Assembly: GCF_963678635.1 (NCBI RefSeq)
Contig: NC_087064.1
Location: 2,665,926 to 2,729,925 of the forward strand
DNA: 64,000 bases
Direction of reading: 5' to 3'
Origin: Symsagittifera roscoffensis
Taxonomy: Eukaryota; Xenacoelomorpha; Acoela; Convolutidae
Shown: piece by piece, positions 63,978 to 64,000 of the stretch
Position numbering within the stretch: the stretch's first letter is position 1
How the letters are laid out: each line of letters starts with the position of its first letter
Made by a program: the position numbers and the translations under genes
Notes under the pieces: model-generated
What the model was told of the DNA's origin: nothing
Seen by the model: only the letters and a program-made list of their open reading frames with translations
Database searches by the model: none

Positions 63978-64000
63978 TCATACAATTTTTTAATGAATTT

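Overview
The window is nuclear DNA of an AT-rich metazoan, almost certainly an invertebrate; the sequence does not let me name the species. It has GT-AG introns, exons with consistent reading phase, three classes of virus-like or LTR mobile element, and a tRNA-derived SINE family. Nothing bacterial was seen.

Region 1 (1 to about 13.7 kb) is most of a Polinton/Maverick-type DNA element that runs off the left edge. On the minus strand, right to left, lie an unrecognised protein, a DnaQ-like exonuclease, a PC4-like protein, a small acidic protein, the FtsK/A32-type packaging ATPase, a small basic protein, a Polinton-specific protein, the retroviral-type integrase, the minor capsid protein, a basic core-like protein, the double-jelly-roll major capsid protein and the adenovirus-type protease. 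The start of the protein-primed DNA polymerase, with three C2H2 fingers and one short intron, is at the left edge. Two further genes, one also PC4-like, run on the plus strand. ATPase, major capsid and protease are open, but integrase, minor capsid, core-like protein, both plus-strand genes and the right-end protein each carry a single frameshift or stop, so this copy looks recently inactivated.

Region 2 (15.2 to 61.0 kb) is one large minus-strand host gene. I rebuilt about 32 exons by matching splice sites and phase: an N-terminal DUF4062-like region, a NACHT/STAND P-loop domain, winged-helix-like segments and a long beta-propeller (WD40-type) C-terminal half, roughly 2,000 residues, closest in layout to NWD1/NWD2. 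Its sixth intron holds a three-exon gene on the opposite strand for a cysteine-rich secreted protein, and a decayed Ty3/gypsy-type LTR element. A BEL/Pao LTR retrotransposon (17.8-25.9 kb, 5-bp target duplication AGATT) appears to sit inside a coding exon of this gene. Its LTRs carry a tRNA-like sequence with A and B boxes.

Region 3 (62.4-64.0 kb) holds the 3' part of a second, decayed Ty3/gypsy-type element on the minus strand. SINE copies, MITE-like inverted repeats, a nested palindrome and a divergent pair of 17-bp minisatellites lie in the introns. A plus-strand exon of unknown function (13.8-14.2 kb) separates the Polinton from the large gene.
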